Part shown: positions 24,819-34,242 of the stretch, piece by piece | How the letters are laid out: each line of letters opens with the position of its first letter | Numbering within the stretch: position 1 is the stretch's first letter | Assembly: GCA_046296415.1 (NCBI GenBank) | Contig: JBKBLN010000002.1 | Coordinates: 124,001 to 188,000 of the forward strand | Direction: 5' to 3' | Origin: CAYNRA01 sp046296415 | GTDB lineage: Bacteria > Bacteroidota > Bacteroidia > Cytophagales > Spirosomataceae | DNA: 64,000 bases | Program-made: the position numbers and the translations under genes | Notes under the pieces: model-generated | Told to the model about the DNA's origin: nothing | Database searches by the model: none | What the model saw: only the letters and a program-made list of their open reading frames with translations

Positions 24819-25334
24819 CGGTAAATTAATCCGAAAACCAACACGTTGATTGGACAAATACCCCAACTCAGCTCTTGCTCGCTCAACTTCCTTTTGGTTG
24901 TAATGTCGAACCGCTTTCACTTTCAAGTCGAGTGCATATTGACTCAAGCATCCCGCCATCAATAAGGCTAAAATGCCTCCTGCAAATTTTGTTTGAGACC
25001 GAATTGTGTACGGAATTTCATTTCCACCCGCGCCTATTTCGACGGCAGGCACACCTTTTAACGCATCCGTCAGAAGAAATACGCCAACACCTACAGACGA
25101 TATGGCTAATCCAGACATAACATCTGCTTTTCTAAAATTGGGTTGGCTTTCTTTTTCTCGGTACAAGACTTTGCGAGCATATTTAGGCTCTAAAGGAACA
25201 TTGTAGACGGAGTACTTCACTCCCATGACTCGACGGTCAACTTGAATGGTATCGGATTGAGCAAAGGTAAAGGAGGTCATTCCAAAGCACATTGCCCCGA
25301 CAAGCAATGACTTGAAACTTAAGTTTTGAGTCAT
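24816..25334 (-). CDS. Secreted/membrane hypothetical protein downstream of relA
   Basis: A 172-residue protein with a signal peptide (SLLVGAMCFGMTSFTFAQ) and two later hydrophobic stretches (GLAISSVGVGVFLLTDAL; GGILALLMAGCLSQYAL), so probably membrane-bound with export. No family recognised. Its ATG overlaps the relA stop codon by 4 bases, so it is translationally coupled to the stringent-response gene. Whether this is functional or only compact packing is unknown. Confidence 0.7.
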   Translation of the reverse strand: MTQNLSFKSLLVGAMCFGMTSFTFAQSDTIQVDRRVMGVKYSVYNVPLEPKYARKVLYREKESQPNFRKADVMSGLAISSVGVGVFLLTDALKGVPAVEIGAGGNEIPYTIRSQTKFAGGILALLMAGCLSQYALDLKVKAVRHYNQKEVERARAELGYLSNQRVGFRINLP

Positions 25335-27604
25335 AGGGAGTCTTCATTTTGAATCCTGGCAATATGGTCGATGCCTTCGATTTGGCTCAACTTATTGATC
25401 AAGGTATCCAGATGTTTGGTGTCGTTTACATACACTTTAATAGTACCGTCAAATATACCATCTCTTGTCTCCACTTGCAAGCCTCGCATGTTGATATGTA
25501 ATTCGGCGGATATAATTCGGGATATATCTTGAATAATCCCGACACGATCTATACCGGTTAATGTAATGGAAACTAGAAAAGATTGGGCCAGTTGAGAGGA
25601 CCATCGGGCTTTGATTACCCGATTGCCATAGGATGATAGAAGCTTTTGAGCATTGGGACACGCATTTCGATGAATCTTGATTCCTTCATTGACAGTCAAA
25701 AATCCAAAAATATCATCACCAGGAATCGGACTACAACATGCTGCCAGGGTAAAATCAATCACTTGCATGTCGTCTCCAATCAAGATGGTATCCAGCCCTT
25801 TTGATTTTTTAAAGGCCTTCTCAAAACTTTTCGCATCCTTAAAAGCCTTGTCATCCTCGACTATTTTTTTCTGACGATTGACATGAGCCTCTCGTTCGTG
25901 CTTAAACTTTTTAATTTCATCGGGTTGCAAATAGCCTTTTCCGAAAAAGTAATACAGCTCGTTGTAATCTTTTTTATTAAAGAAAGCACGTAACTGATTA
26001 ATCGTCTCTAGGTTGTTTTCCAGACCCAGGTTCTTTAATTTTTTCAGAATGATTTCCCGGCCATCTGTTATGTATACCTTATTTCCTTCCTTGAGCAAAT
26101 CTTTGATCCTAGCTTTGGCTTTGGAGGTTACTACAAATCGAAGCCAATCCTCCGAGGGGTTCTGATTCTTGGTGGTAAGAATTTCGATTTGATCGCCATT
26201 TTGCAAAACATGGCTGATGGGAACCAAGTGCCCATTTAATTTTCCTGCGGTACATTTTCGGCCGATTTCGGTGTGAATTTCAAAGGCAAAATCCAAAACG
26301 GTAGCCCCTTTTCGGAGGACTTTCAAATCGCCTTTGGGTGTGAATACAAAAACCTCTTCGTTAAAAAGGCTTCCTCGAAAATCTTCAATGAATTCGATTG
26401 CCGAATTATCTTTTGACTCCAGTGTTTCTCGAACTTGATTAATCCACTGATCGAGCGGCTGATTGATCGCGGTACTATTTCCTTTGTATTTCCAGTGGGC
26501 AGCATACCCTCTTTCCGCAATTTCATCCATACGTTCTGTCCGAATTTGAACCTCCACCCAGGCGCCTGTATGGCTCATTACCGTGGTATGAAGTGACTCA
26601 TATCCATTGGCCCGAGGCGTGGAGATCCAGTCTTTCAATCGATCTGGATTCGGTGTATATTCATCTGTTACAATGGAATAAGCAGCCCAGCACGCAGCTT
26701 TTTCCTTATCACGTTCGTTGGCCGGGATGCCTTTTATGATGATTCGGATGGCAAAAAGATCAAAAATCTTTTCAAACTGCACATTCTGCTTTTTGATTTT
26801 ATTCCAAATGGAGTAGATATGCTTAGGTCTGCCTTTGATGTAAAACTCAATGCCAGCATCTTTTAATCGTTTGGCGATGGGTTGCATGAACCGATCGACC
26901 ATTTTTTCGCGATTGGACTTGGTTGCTTTGAGTTTTTGGGCGATTTCCTTGTAAATCTCCGGTTCATTGTATTTTAAATACAGATCCTCAAGTTCGGATT
27001 TAATTTGATACAACCCTAAACGGTGAGCGAGCGGTGCATAAATATAAATGGTTTCATGGGCGATTTTCAGTTGAGAATTTCGGGCCATGCTTTCCAAGGT
27101 CCTCATGTTGTGAAGGCGGTCCGCAAGTTTAATTAAAATCACTCGGACGTCCTCGGAGAGGGTCAACAACATTTTCCTGAAATTCTCAGCTTGGGCAGAC
27201 TGGCTCTGCTCAAAATTTTCGGCAATTTTTGTCAACCCATCAATAATGCGGGCAACTTTGGTTCCAAAATCTCGTTCGATATCGGCCAATGTCAAATCAG
27301 TATCCTCCACCACGTCGTGTAAGAGGGCACAGATGATGGAGGTTGGGCCCAAACCTATTTCCTCCACACAAATTAGGGCAACTTCCAGCGGGTGATAGAT
27401 ATACGGTTCACCCGATTTCCGCCGCATCTCTTTGTGCGCATCCAACGACAAGTCAAATGCTTTTCGAATTTGCTTTACATCATCTCCTTTCAGAAAAGGT
27501 TTCAAAGACCGCAAGATTCGACGATACCGTTTTCTGATTTCCTTTTTTTCTTCTTCGGTGTAATACTCTTCCGTCTTCATGACGGACATGATTGCCGTAT
27601 CCAT
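25331..27604 (-). CDS. Bifunctional (p)ppGpp synthetase/hydrolase (RelA/SpoT, Rel)
   Basis: A 757-residue long RSH protein controlling the stringent response. In order: HD hydrolase domain (YIYHPLEVA, ALLHDVVEDTDL, about residues 65-180), synthetase domain (KGRPKHIYSIWNK, RANGYESLHTTV, about 240-370), TGS domain (VFVFTPKGDLKVLRKGATV), a Cys-containing helical/zinc-finger region (ACCSPIPGDDIFGF), and a C-terminal ACT domain (TGIDRVGIIQDISRII). An intact HD motif implies it can both make and degrade (p)ppGpp. It starts at ATG 27604; later Met codons are possible. Confidence 0.97.
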   Translation of the reverse strand: MDTAIMSVMKTEEYYTEEEKKEIRKRYRRILRSLKPFLKGDDVKQIRKAFDLSLDAHKEMRRKSGEPYIYHPLEVALICVEEIGLGPTSIICALLHDVVEDTDLTLADIERDFGTKVARIIDGLTKIAENFEQSQSAQAENFRKMLLTLSEDVRVILIKLADRLHNMRTLESMARNSQLKIAHETIYIYAPLAHRLGLYQIKSELEDLYLKYNEPEIYKEIAQKLKATKSNREKMVDRFMQPIAKRLKDAGIEFYIKGRPKHIYSIWNKIKKQNVQFEKIFDLFAIRIIIKGIPANERDKEKAACWAAYSIVTDEYTPNPDRLKDWISTPRANGYESLHTTVMSHTGAWVEVQIRTERMDEIAERGYAAHWKYKGNSTAINQPLDQWINQVRETLESKDNSAIEFIEDFRGSLFNEEVFVFTPKGDLKVLRKGATVLDFAFEIHTEIGRKCTAGKLNGHLVPISHVLQNGDQIEILTTKNQNPSEDWLRFVVTSKAKARIKDLLKEGNKVYITDGREIILKKLKNLGLENNLETINQLRAFFNKKDYNELYYFFGKGYLQPDEIKKFKHEREAHVNRQKKIVEDDKAFKDAKSFEKAFKKSKGLDTILIGDDMQVIDFTLAACCSPIPGDDIFGFLTVNEGIKIHRNACPNAQKLLSSYGNRVIKARWSSQLAQSFLVSITLTGIDRVGIIQDISRIISAELHINMRGLQVETRDGIFDGTIKVYVNDTKHLDTLINKLSQIEGIDHIARIQNEDSL

Positions 27605-27860
27605 GCGTATTTTCGTTTCTATATTGTGTCGATTTTACCACCCATGGTCTATGTCCTCATAGACCATACATTATTCGTCTTGTTAAACCATACCCTCTGT
27701 CGCCGAGATTACCGATCCGAGTTACTTTTCATCATTACAAAAACAGAAGTAAACAAATATATATTTTTCCATTGCTCATCCCAACTGATTGAGTAAAAAT
27801 TCATGCAGGAGTGACTGAAATTGATTAATTAAAAAAAAATTCAACTTTTTTTGATAAAAA
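27605..27860. other. Intergenic stretch without a gene
   Basis: Between relA and the tRNA-Leu promoter I see no convincing coding sequence, RNA or repeat. It should contain the relA promoter on the minus strand, but no clear TAnnTTTG box stands out. Confidence 0.5.
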
Positions 27861-27892
27861 TTTGGATTCAAAAAAATCATCCCCTACTTTTG
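27861..27892 (+). promoter_or_regulatory. Promoter of tRNA-Leu
   Basis: A textbook Bacteroidota promoter: -33 TTTG (27861-27864), 20-base spacer, -7 TACTTTTG (27885-27892), about 20 bases before the mature tRNA. Confidence 0.8.
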
Positions 27893-27912
27893 CAGTCCAA
27901 TCGTAAATGATT

Positions 27913-27994
27913 GCGGGCGTGGCGGAACTGGTAGACGTGCTAGACTTAGGATCTAGTGCCGCAAGGCGTGGGGGTTCGATTCCCTCCGCCCGTA
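27913..27994 (+). tRNA. tRNA-Leu (anticodon UAG)
   Basis: The acceptor stem GCGGGCG (27913-27919) pairs with CGCCCGT (27987-27993, one G-U). The anticodon stem CTAGA/TCTAG encloses loop CTTAGGA with anticodon TAG at 27947-27949. An extended variable arm and TTCGATTC T-loop make it a class II tRNA; the CCA end is not encoded. Reads CUN codons. Confidence 0.95.
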
Positions 27995-28001
27995 CAAATA
28001 G

Positions 28002-28038
28002 AACCCTCTAAACCTATTTTTGGTTGGAGGGTTTTTAT
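28002..28038 (+). terminator. Terminator after tRNA-Leu
   Basis: AACCCTC (28002-28008) pairs with GAGGGTT (28027-28033), followed by TTTATTTT. Confidence 0.7.
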
Positions 28039-28102
28039 TTTCAAAGTCATTTTGATCCCTATATTCAGTTTTGTTCATTAATCACCTCAGAAATATTCCG
28101 AA

Positions 28103-29449
28103 ATGGAAACAACATTCGACAAATACGCAGCAACCAATGCGCGCTTAACCGTTACTTTGGAGGAAGCTGATTACCAACCCGAAGTAGATAAAAAATTAAA
28201 GCAATACGCTAAAACTGCTCAGATCAAAGGATTTCGTCCGGGTCATGTTCCGATGGGCTATATCAAAAAGGTGTATGGCAAAAGTGTTTTGGTGGATGAA
28301 GTATTGAATGCGGTCAGCAAGCAGGTCAATCAATATATCTTGGATAACAAACTTGCCGTGGTGGGAGACCCCATGCCAAACGAAGAAGCCTATTCTATTG
28401 ATTGGGATACCCAAAAGACCTTTACATTTGCTTATGAGGTAGGTTTGGCCTCTGATTTTTCTCTTGACCTTGCTCAGCTTCCGGCGATTGTCCAATATGC
28501 GATCGAACCCGCTGAAGCACGTGTTGACGAGGCTATCGAGGATCTTCGCCGTCGATTCGCTGGAGAGGAAACCCCAGAGTCAGTTGAAATCGGGGACCTT
28601 GTATTTGGTATGTTGACACAATCTTCCACAGAGTTCAGTTTTCAATCGGGTATCCCGACAGATAAAGTAGTGGAGTCTGCCCAACATATTTTCAAAGGAC
28701 TTGAAGTAGGTTCATCGGTTAGTTTTGACATTCAAGGTTTGTTTGCCACTGTTCGTGAACTTGGATTTGCAACAGGCAAATCGGATGAAGAAGCTGCAGC
28801 TCTATCCGGTGTATTCGAATTTGCTGTTACGCGGATCACCCGTCCAGTTTTGGCCGAAATGAACCAAGAGTTTTTTGACAAAGCGGTCGGCCCAAATAAA
28901 GTAACAAACGAAGAAGAATTACGGGCTGAAATTAAATCCATCATCGCACAGAATTACGACCGAGAGTCGCAGTTGCTTTTGGATTACGACATCGAAAAAT
29001 CCTTGTTGGAGGCCACTCAGATTCAATTGCCTGAAGAGTTTTTGAAAAACTGGTTGTTTAAAATCAATGAAGGCAAATTCACCGAGGAAGAAATCAACAA
29101 AGATTATCCGGCTTTTGCCCGTGGTTTACGCCTAGATTTGATCAAAAATCACATTGCCCAAGACAATGAGGCAATTAAAGTTGAATACCCTGATGTCGTC
29201 GAGGAGGTAAAAGCTGAAATATACAATTACTTTGGCGGTCAGCAGTTCCCTGGAATGGAAGATTTCATCAACCAAATGGCTGAGAAACAATTGAAAGAGG
29301 GTAAACAAGATCAGTTCCGCAACTATTTTAATAAAGCATTTGGACGGAAAGTAATGGAATACATTCGCGGCCAAGTGAAAGTGGATAGCCGCCAAGTGCC
29401 CGTTGAACAATTCAATGAAGTGGCCCAAGCCAGCTATTCGGTTCTTTGA
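28103..29449 (+). CDS. tig: Trigger factor (ribosome-associated chaperone)
   Basis: A 448-residue chaperone and peptidyl-prolyl isomerase that binds near the ribosomal exit tunnel. The N-terminal ribosome-binding domain carries IKGFRPGHVPMGYIKKVYG, close to the GFRxGxxP signature. The central FKBP-like domain is shortened or divergent (little beyond EIGDLVFGM), as is usual in Bacteroidota. The C-terminal helical domain is complete. It precedes clpP and clpX, the widespread tig-clpP-clpX order, but a terminator separates it from clpP. Confidence 0.93.
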   Translation: METTFDKYAATNARLTVTLEEADYQPEVDKKLKQYAKTAQIKGFRPGHVPMGYIKKVYGKSVLVDEVLNAVSKQVNQYILDNKLAVVGDPMPNEEAYSIDWDTQKTFTFAYEVGLASDFSLDLAQLPAIVQYAIEPAEARVDEAIEDLRRRFAGEETPESVEIGDLVFGMLTQSSTEFSFQSGIPTDKVVESAQHIFKGLEVGSSVSFDIQGLFATVRELGFATGKSDEEAAALSGVFEFAVTRITRPVLAEMNQEFFDKAVGPNKVTNEEELRAEIKSIIAQNYDRESQLLLDYDIEKSLLEATQIQLPEEFLKNWLFKINEGKFTEEEINKDYPAFARGLRLDLIKNHIAQDNEAIKVEYPDVVEEVKAEIYNYFGGQQFPGMEDFINQMAEKQLKEGKQDQFRNYFNKAFGRKVMEYIRGQVKVDSRQVPVEQFNEVAQASYSVL

Positions 29450-29466
29450 TCCGACTCCATTTAAAC

Positions 29467-29498
29467 AAAAAAAACGGGATACTCTCCCGTTTTTTTTG
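29467..29498 (+). terminator. Terminator after tig
   Basis: AAAACGGGA (29471-29479) / TCCCGTTTT (29485-29493) with a long T run. Confidence 0.85.
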
Positions 29499-29571
29499 TT
29501 TGTTTGTAAGAAACCAGACGACCTATTTTTTTGTTGAATACAAAACATAATCCTACATAATAACCTAGCGC

Positions 29572-30243
29572 ATGATGCATTTTGGAGAAGAATTTAGAAA
29601 ATATGCTGTTCATCATTTAGGGATGAGCGGTTTAACAGTCGATGATTACGTACGTCACAACGTAACCAATATGACTCCCAATATCATTGAGGAACGCCCC
29701 ATGCGCTTTGCCGCCATTGATGTCTTCTCTCGATTGATCATGGATCGTATTATCTTCCTGGGGACTGGAGTTGACGATCAGGTGGCGAATATTGTGGTAG
29801 CTCAGTTGCTATTTTTGGAGTCAGTAGACGCAAAAAAGGACATCCTAATGTATATCAATTCTCCTGGCGGCTCAGTGTACGCCGGTTTGGGTATGTATGA
29901 TACCATGCAGTATGTTCGTCCTGAGGTAGCTACCATCTGTACATCACTTGCCGCTTCGATGGGAGCTGTTTTGTTAGCGGGTGGAGCCGCTGGAAAAAGA
30001 ACTGCCCTACCGCATGCTCGGGTGATGATTCATCAACCAAGCGGAGGAGCTCAAGGCCAATCTCGGGATATGGAAATTACGGTAAAACAAATCATTGAGC
30101 TTCGTAAAGAATTGTATGAGATTTTGGCACACCATACTGGCAAATCATTTGAACAGATCGAAGCCGACTCTGATCGGGATTACTGGATGAAGGCCGAAGA
30201 AGCAAAAGCTTACGGCTTAATTGACGAAGTACTCACGCGCTAA
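29572..30243 (+). CDS. clpP: ATP-dependent Clp protease proteolytic subunit
   Basis: A 223-residue serine protease. The nucleophile serine is in TSLAASMGAVLLAGG and the catalytic histidine in MIHQPSGGAQGQ; INSPGGSVYAGLGMYD is the substrate-strand region. It forms the tetradecameric barrel of ClpXP, with clpX 63 bases downstream. The N-terminal 30 residues vary as usual because of the processed propeptide. The second Met codon is also possible. Confidence 0.97.
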   Translation: MMHFGEEFRKYAVHHLGMSGLTVDDYVRHNVTNMTPNIIEERPMRFAAIDVFSRLIMDRIIFLGTGVDDQVANIVVAQLLFLESVDAKKDILMYINSPGGSVYAGLGMYDTMQYVRPEVATICTSLAASMGAVLLAGGAAGKRTALPHARVMIHQPSGGAQGQSRDMEITVKQIIELRKELYEILAHHTGKSFEQIEADSDRDYWMKAEEAKAYGLIDEVLTR

Positions 30244-30260
30244 TCGCATCTGTTTTTTTA

Positions 30261-30290
30261 AAACACCCGGCGAGCGTCGGGTGTTTGTTT
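30261..30290 (+). terminator. Hairpin between clpP and clpX
   Basis: AAACACCCG pairs with CGGGTGTTT around a short GC-rich loop, followed by GTTTATGTTT. It may partly terminate between clpP and clpX and so tune their ratio. Confidence 0.65.
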
Positions 30291-30306
30291 ATGTTTCCCC
30301 ATCTCT

Positions 30307-31578
30307 ATGAAAGACCAAACCAACAAGAAAGAGCCTTATTGCTCTTTTTGCGGCCGTAAAAAATTCGAAGTAGATCTACTCCTTTCGGGTCTAGAAGGTC
30401 ATATTTGCAACCATTGTATTGAGCAAGGTCATGACCTCATTACGCAAGAAGGTATTGCTACTACTACCGTTACCAAAACTAAGGCTAAAAAATCGAAAAA
30501 CGGAGCTAGCTTTGATCTGCAAACACCTGCCGAACTAAAAACCTATCTGGATCAGTTTGTTATTGGACAAGAACAAGCCAAAAGATCTCTTTGTGTAGCT
30601 GTTTACAACCATTACAAACGACTGACCCAACCTGAGGATCCGGACGACATACTCATTGAAAAGTCCAATATCATCATGGTGGGCGAAACTGGTACAGGTA
30701 AAACGTACCTTGCCAAGACAATTGCGCAAAAGCTACAAGTTCCATTCGCTATCGCCGATGCCACCGTTCTTACAGAAGCTGGCTACGTTGGAGAGGATGT
30801 AGAAAGCATTTTGAGTCGCCTCCTACAAGCTGCCGATTACGACGTAGAGGCTGCACAACGAGGGATCGTTTTCATAGATGAAATTGACAAAATCGCCCGC
30901 AAAAGTGACAATCCTTCCATTACACGGGATGTTTCCGGAGAAGGTGTGCAACAAGGTCTACTCAAATTATTGGAAGGGTCGATCGTGGGAGTTCCACCTC
31001 AAGGGGGGCGAAAACACCCTGAGCAGAAATTGATTCAGGTCAACACCGAAAATATTCTATTTATTTGTGGAGGTGCATTTGATGGAATCTCCCGTCATAT
31101 TGCCAATCGGCTGAATACCCAAGCAATTGGTTTTGTCCAAGGAGGTGAGCAGAAAACCATCGATCGGGAAAACTTACTCAAATATGTTACCCAACAAGAT
31201 TTGAAATCTTTTGGCTTGATTCCCGAACTTTTAGGTCGTCTCCCCTTATTGACTTACCTCAATCCATTGGATCGAGAAACACTGCGCCTGATTCTGGTAC
31301 AACCTAAAAACGCCTTGATCAAACAATACAAGAAACTCTTTTCGATGGAAAATATCCAACTTATCTTCACCGAAGATGCCTTGGATTACATTGTCGATCA
31401 AGCCATTGTATTTAAACTCGGAGCTCGTGGACTACGGTCTATCTGCGAATCCATTTTAGCCGATGCCATGTTCGAATTACCTTCCCAAACCGGTGTTCAA
31501 GAATTTACGGTGACAAAAGAATACGCCCAAAATAAATTTGAACGGTCTGCGTTGTTCGAAAAAGCCATTGTCGCCTAA
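30307..31578 (+). CDS. clpX: ATP-dependent Clp protease ATP-binding subunit ClpX
   Basis: A 423-residue AAA+ unfoldase. An N-terminal zinc-binding domain (CSFCGRKKFEVD and CNHCIEQG) is followed by the AAA+ module with Walker A GETGTGKT, Walker B FIDEIDKIA, and sensor regions including GARGLRS. The IGF loop that docks on ClpP reads IGF in QAIGFVQGG. It unfolds tagged substrates for ClpP, encoded just upstream. Confidence 0.97.
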   Translation: MKDQTNKKEPYCSFCGRKKFEVDLLLSGLEGHICNHCIEQGHDLITQEGIATTTVTKTKAKKSKNGASFDLQTPAELKTYLDQFVIGQEQAKRSLCVAVYNHYKRLTQPEDPDDILIEKSNIIMVGETGTGKTYLAKTIAQKLQVPFAIADATVLTEAGYVGEDVESILSRLLQAADYDVEAAQRGIVFIDEIDKIARKSDNPSITRDVSGEGVQQGLLKLLEGSIVGVPPQGGRKHPEQKLIQVNTENILFICGGAFDGISRHIANRLNTQAIGFVQGGEQKTIDRENLLKYVTQQDLKSFGLIPELLGRLPLLTYLNPLDRETLRLILVQPKNALIKQYKKLFSMENIQLIFTEDALDYIVDQAIVFKLGARGLRSICESILADAMFELPSQTGVQEFTVTKEYAQNKFERSALFEKAIVA

Positions 31579-31587
31579 ATTTTTTGT

Positions 31588-32142
31588 ATGAATCGAATAA
31601 AACGAATGATTTTTCCCGTACTGGCAGGTGTTCTTGTGAGCTCCTGCCAGTCGTCTCTTTATCGAATGGCCTATCGGCCGGAGCCAAACCTCGGCCTTGC
31701 TCCTACCCAAACTTTGACGGTACCCCGTCCTGAGTTGATTCCGACTAAGCCATTACCCGAAATGCCCGTCAATACCCAACACCCTGAGCTCATCCTGGCC
31801 ACGGAATTGGATCAATTGACTGAGGTATCCCTTAAAAAAGACAAACCCAAAGCAAGAAACAGGAGCTCCAAAGGGAACTGGAAAGAGAACTTGGGCATCA
31901 GTCAATCGAGCAAAAAAAAGCCGGCCAAAAAAGAACGTCGGTCTTTTTTTAGACCAAATAACGATGGTTTTTGGATTGGAGGTGGATTGTTAGGAATTGC
32001 CATGCTTTTGACTATACTAAATTTTCCATCTTTGGCTCTGTTATTTGGTTTAGTATCCTTACTATTCTTTATTTTTGCCATAAAGAAAGCCCTACGCCGA
32101 AACCGAAGACGGCAACGATTTAAAGCTAGACAACGTAAATAA
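31588..32142 (+). CDS. Putative lipoprotein with C-terminal membrane helices
   Basis: A 184-residue protein with a lipoprotein signal (MIFPVLAGVLVSSC, lipidated Cys at residue 20). It has a Pro-rich central part (about 25-70), a Lys/Arg-rich segment (KKKPAKKERRSF), two adjacent hydrophobic helices (GGGLLGIAMLLTILNF, LALLFGLVSLLFFIFAI), and a very basic tail. Having both a lipobox and C-terminal helices suggests an inner-membrane lipoprotein. Similar layouts are common orphan genes in Cytophagales. It lies 9 bases after clpX. Function unknown. Confidence 0.75.
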   Translation: MNRIKRMIFPVLAGVLVSSCQSSLYRMAYRPEPNLGLAPTQTLTVPRPELIPTKPLPEMPVNTQHPELILATELDQLTEVSLKKDKPKARNRSSKGNWKENLGISQSSKKKPAKKERRSFFRPNNDGFWIGGGLLGIAMLLTILNFPSLALLFGLVSLLFFIFAIKKALRRNRRRQRFKARQRK

Positions 32143-32168
32143 CTGAATCCTAACTCCTCGCCTATCCC

Positions 32169-32900
32169 ATGAAAATAAACGGAACCATAGTATTACTCCA
32201 TGGCTTTGGAATGCACCAAGGTGTTTGGGACGACCTGATTCCATTTTTAGAATCCAAGGCCCCAATCAAAGTACCCAAAATGTCTCATCTAACCTTTGAA
32301 GATTTGGATGAATATGTCCAATGGGTACACCACTATTTGGAAACAGAGCGGGTCAAAGATCCTATTTTAGTAGGTTTTTCAATGGGAGGTTACATTGCTC
32401 TAGGTTTTGCTGAGAAGTATCCTAAAGTTTTAAAAGGATTGGTTTTATTTCATAGCTCCGCAATGGCTGACACTGAAGCTAGAAAAATGGCCCGCCAGAA
32501 GACCATTGAATTCATCAAAAAAAATGGGGCGGAATTGTTTTTGGAAGAATTTCATCCTAAAATTTTTGGACCAAAGTTTACTCAAGAGCATCCCGAGCAG
32601 GTCAAACAATTTGCCCAGACTCATGGTACGATTGATCCCGATGTTTTAATTGCCGGTACCCAAGCTATGAAAGGAAGAAAAGGAAGAATGCATATTCTCA
32701 CCTCGTTGCCTATTCCTATTGGCATGATCATTGGGGGGCAAGACCCTTTTATTTCCAAAGAAGATGCCATTCAACAAGTAAGTATTATCCAAAAACCATA
32801 CGTCCTGATGTTAGATGATGTCGGACACGCAGGAATGGTGGAAGCACCGGAGATAAGTGCTCAATTTCTTCTACATTTTGCTGAAAAATGCTCCAATTGA
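32169..32900 (+). CDS. Alpha/beta hydrolase
   Basis: A 243-residue cytoplasmic alpha/beta hydrolase. VLLHGFGMHQGVW forms the oxyanion region, GFSMGGYIA is the nucleophile elbow (Ser), GGQDPFI holds the acid, and DVGHAGMVEAP the catalytic His. Closest in style to esterase/MenH/RsbQ-like hydrolases. Substrate cannot be assigned. It follows the lipoprotein gene by 26 bases and ends in a bidirectional terminator. Confidence 0.88.
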   Translation: MKINGTIVLLHGFGMHQGVWDDLIPFLESKAPIKVPKMSHLTFEDLDEYVQWVHHYLETERVKDPILVGFSMGGYIALGFAEKYPKVLKGLVLFHSSAMADTEARKMARQKTIEFIKKNGAELFLEEFHPKIFGPKFTQEHPEQVKQFAQTHGTIDPDVLIAGTQAMKGRKGRMHILTSLPIPIGMIIGGQDPFISKEDAIQQVSIIQKPYVLMLDDVGHAGMVEAPEISAQFLLHFAEKCSN

Positions 32901-32918
32901 GAGTTGATCATTTATAAC

Positions 32919-32956
32919 AAAAATCCCCCCATTGTCTATCAAACGGGGGGATTTTC
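32919..32956. terminator. Bidirectional terminator between hydrolase gene and rodA
   Basis: AAATCCCCCC (32921-32930) pairs with GGGGGGATTT (32945-32954), with A/T runs on both sides; it can serve both convergent genes. Confidence 0.85.
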
Positions 32957-32962
32957 GTTAAA

Positions 32963-34237
32963 CTAAACTTTGTAACTTTTATGGGCATCTAGCTTAAGGA
33001 AGATAAAAAGCAAAATGGTGAATGACCATAAAGCAGAACCTCCATAACTTATAAAGGGTAACGGGATACCAATAACCGGCATGAGACCGATGGTCATCCC
33101 GACGTTGATTAATAGATGAAAAAATAAATAACTAGCCACACAATACCCATATATTTGGGCAAACTTGGTTTTTTGTTTTTCGGCCAAATTGATGATCCGA
33201 GTAAGGAGAATCAAGTAAATGGCAATGAGAACCAAAGCGCCAATGAAACCCCACTCCTCTCCAATTGTACAAAAAATAAAATCGGTGGATTGTTCTGGTA
33301 CAAAATCGAACTTCGTTTGGGTACCTTGTAAATATCCTTTCCCTAAAAATCCTCCTGAAGAAATGGCAATTCGTGCCTGGGTTACGTTCCAACCTGCACC
33401 TCGTGGATCGGCGTCTGGGTTGACCAGAACTTGAATTCTTTTTTGTTGATGAGGCTCCAACACATGGTTAATGAAGTAATCCACACCAAAAACAAAGGCG
33501 GAAGCTAACAGGACCACTCCTGCGATTGAAAAAAAGGATTGGCGTGTTCGTTGGTAACGTTTCAAAAAGAAGACCCAAAAAACCACACCTAAACTGACGA
33601 TCCCCGCTATGATATAGAATTCATCAAAAATCAAGGAAAGTATGAACAAGGCCACCGCGGCGATGCCCATAAAGGGGATAAATCCGGGCAAACCTTCTCG
33701 GTAAAAGACAATGAGAAAGGCACCATACGTTAAGGCACTTCCGGTCTCACGTTGCAAAATGATGATCACGGGTGGTAAAAGCACCATGGCGGCAGCCGTC
33801 CAAAGGTTTTTTCCTTTTTTCAAAGAGACCCCTTGGGTACTCAAATATTTAGAAATGGCTAATGCGGAAAAAATCTTAGATAACTCAGCGGGTTGAAACT
33901 GAAAGGATCCCATCCGAATCCAAGAGTGGGAACCCTTGATATCCGGTGCAACGAAGATCGTGAGGATCAAAACCAATATCCAAGCACCGTAGAACAGGTA
34001 TGCAAACGCGTCATAGATCTTATAGTCTAAAAATAAGATAATCATGATTAGCACAACAGACAAGGCCATGAACATGACCTGCCGGCCGGCATTATGTTGC
34101 AAGGAAAAAATACCGAGTGGGTTGTCGGGATCAAAAACAGCGGCATAAATATTGATCCAGCCGATGACAAGCAGTAAAACATACAACCAGATGGTGGTCC
34201 AGTCAATTCCTTTTTTAATATCGATATCGCGTTGCAT
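32963..34237 (-). CDS. rodA: Rod-shape SEDS peptidoglycan glycosyltransferase RodA
   Basis: A 424-residue polytopic inner-membrane protein of the SEDS family, about ten helices. GSHSWIRMGSFQFQPAELSKI and the C-terminal PFISYGGSALWSFT are the family signatures. RodA polymerises glycan strands for cell elongation together with PBP2, whose gene is 5 bases upstream on the same strand. Longer than E. coli RodA (370), through an enlarged mid-loop as in other Bacteroidota. mreBCD are not in the window. Confidence 0.95.
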   Translation of the reverse strand: MQRDIDIKKGIDWTTIWLYVLLLVIGWINIYAAVFDPDNPLGIFSLQHNAGRQVMFMALSVVLIMIILFLDYKIYDAFAYLFYGAWILVLILTIFVAPDIKGSHSWIRMGSFQFQPAELSKIFSALAISKYLSTQGVSLKKGKNLWTAAAMVLLPPVIIILQRETGSALTYGAFLIVFYREGLPGFIPFMGIAAVALFILSLIFDEFYIIAGIVSLGVVFWVFFLKRYQRTRQSFFSIAGVVLLASAFVFGVDYFINHVLEPHQQKRIQVLVNPDADPRGAGWNVTQARIAISSGGFLGKGYLQGTQTKFDFVPEQSTDFIFCTIGEEWGFIGALVLIAIYLILLTRIINLAEKQKTKFAQIYGYCVASYLFFHLLINVGMTIGLMPVIGIPLPFISYGGSALWSFTILLFIFLKLDAHKSYKV

Positions 34238-34242
34238 AGGTT

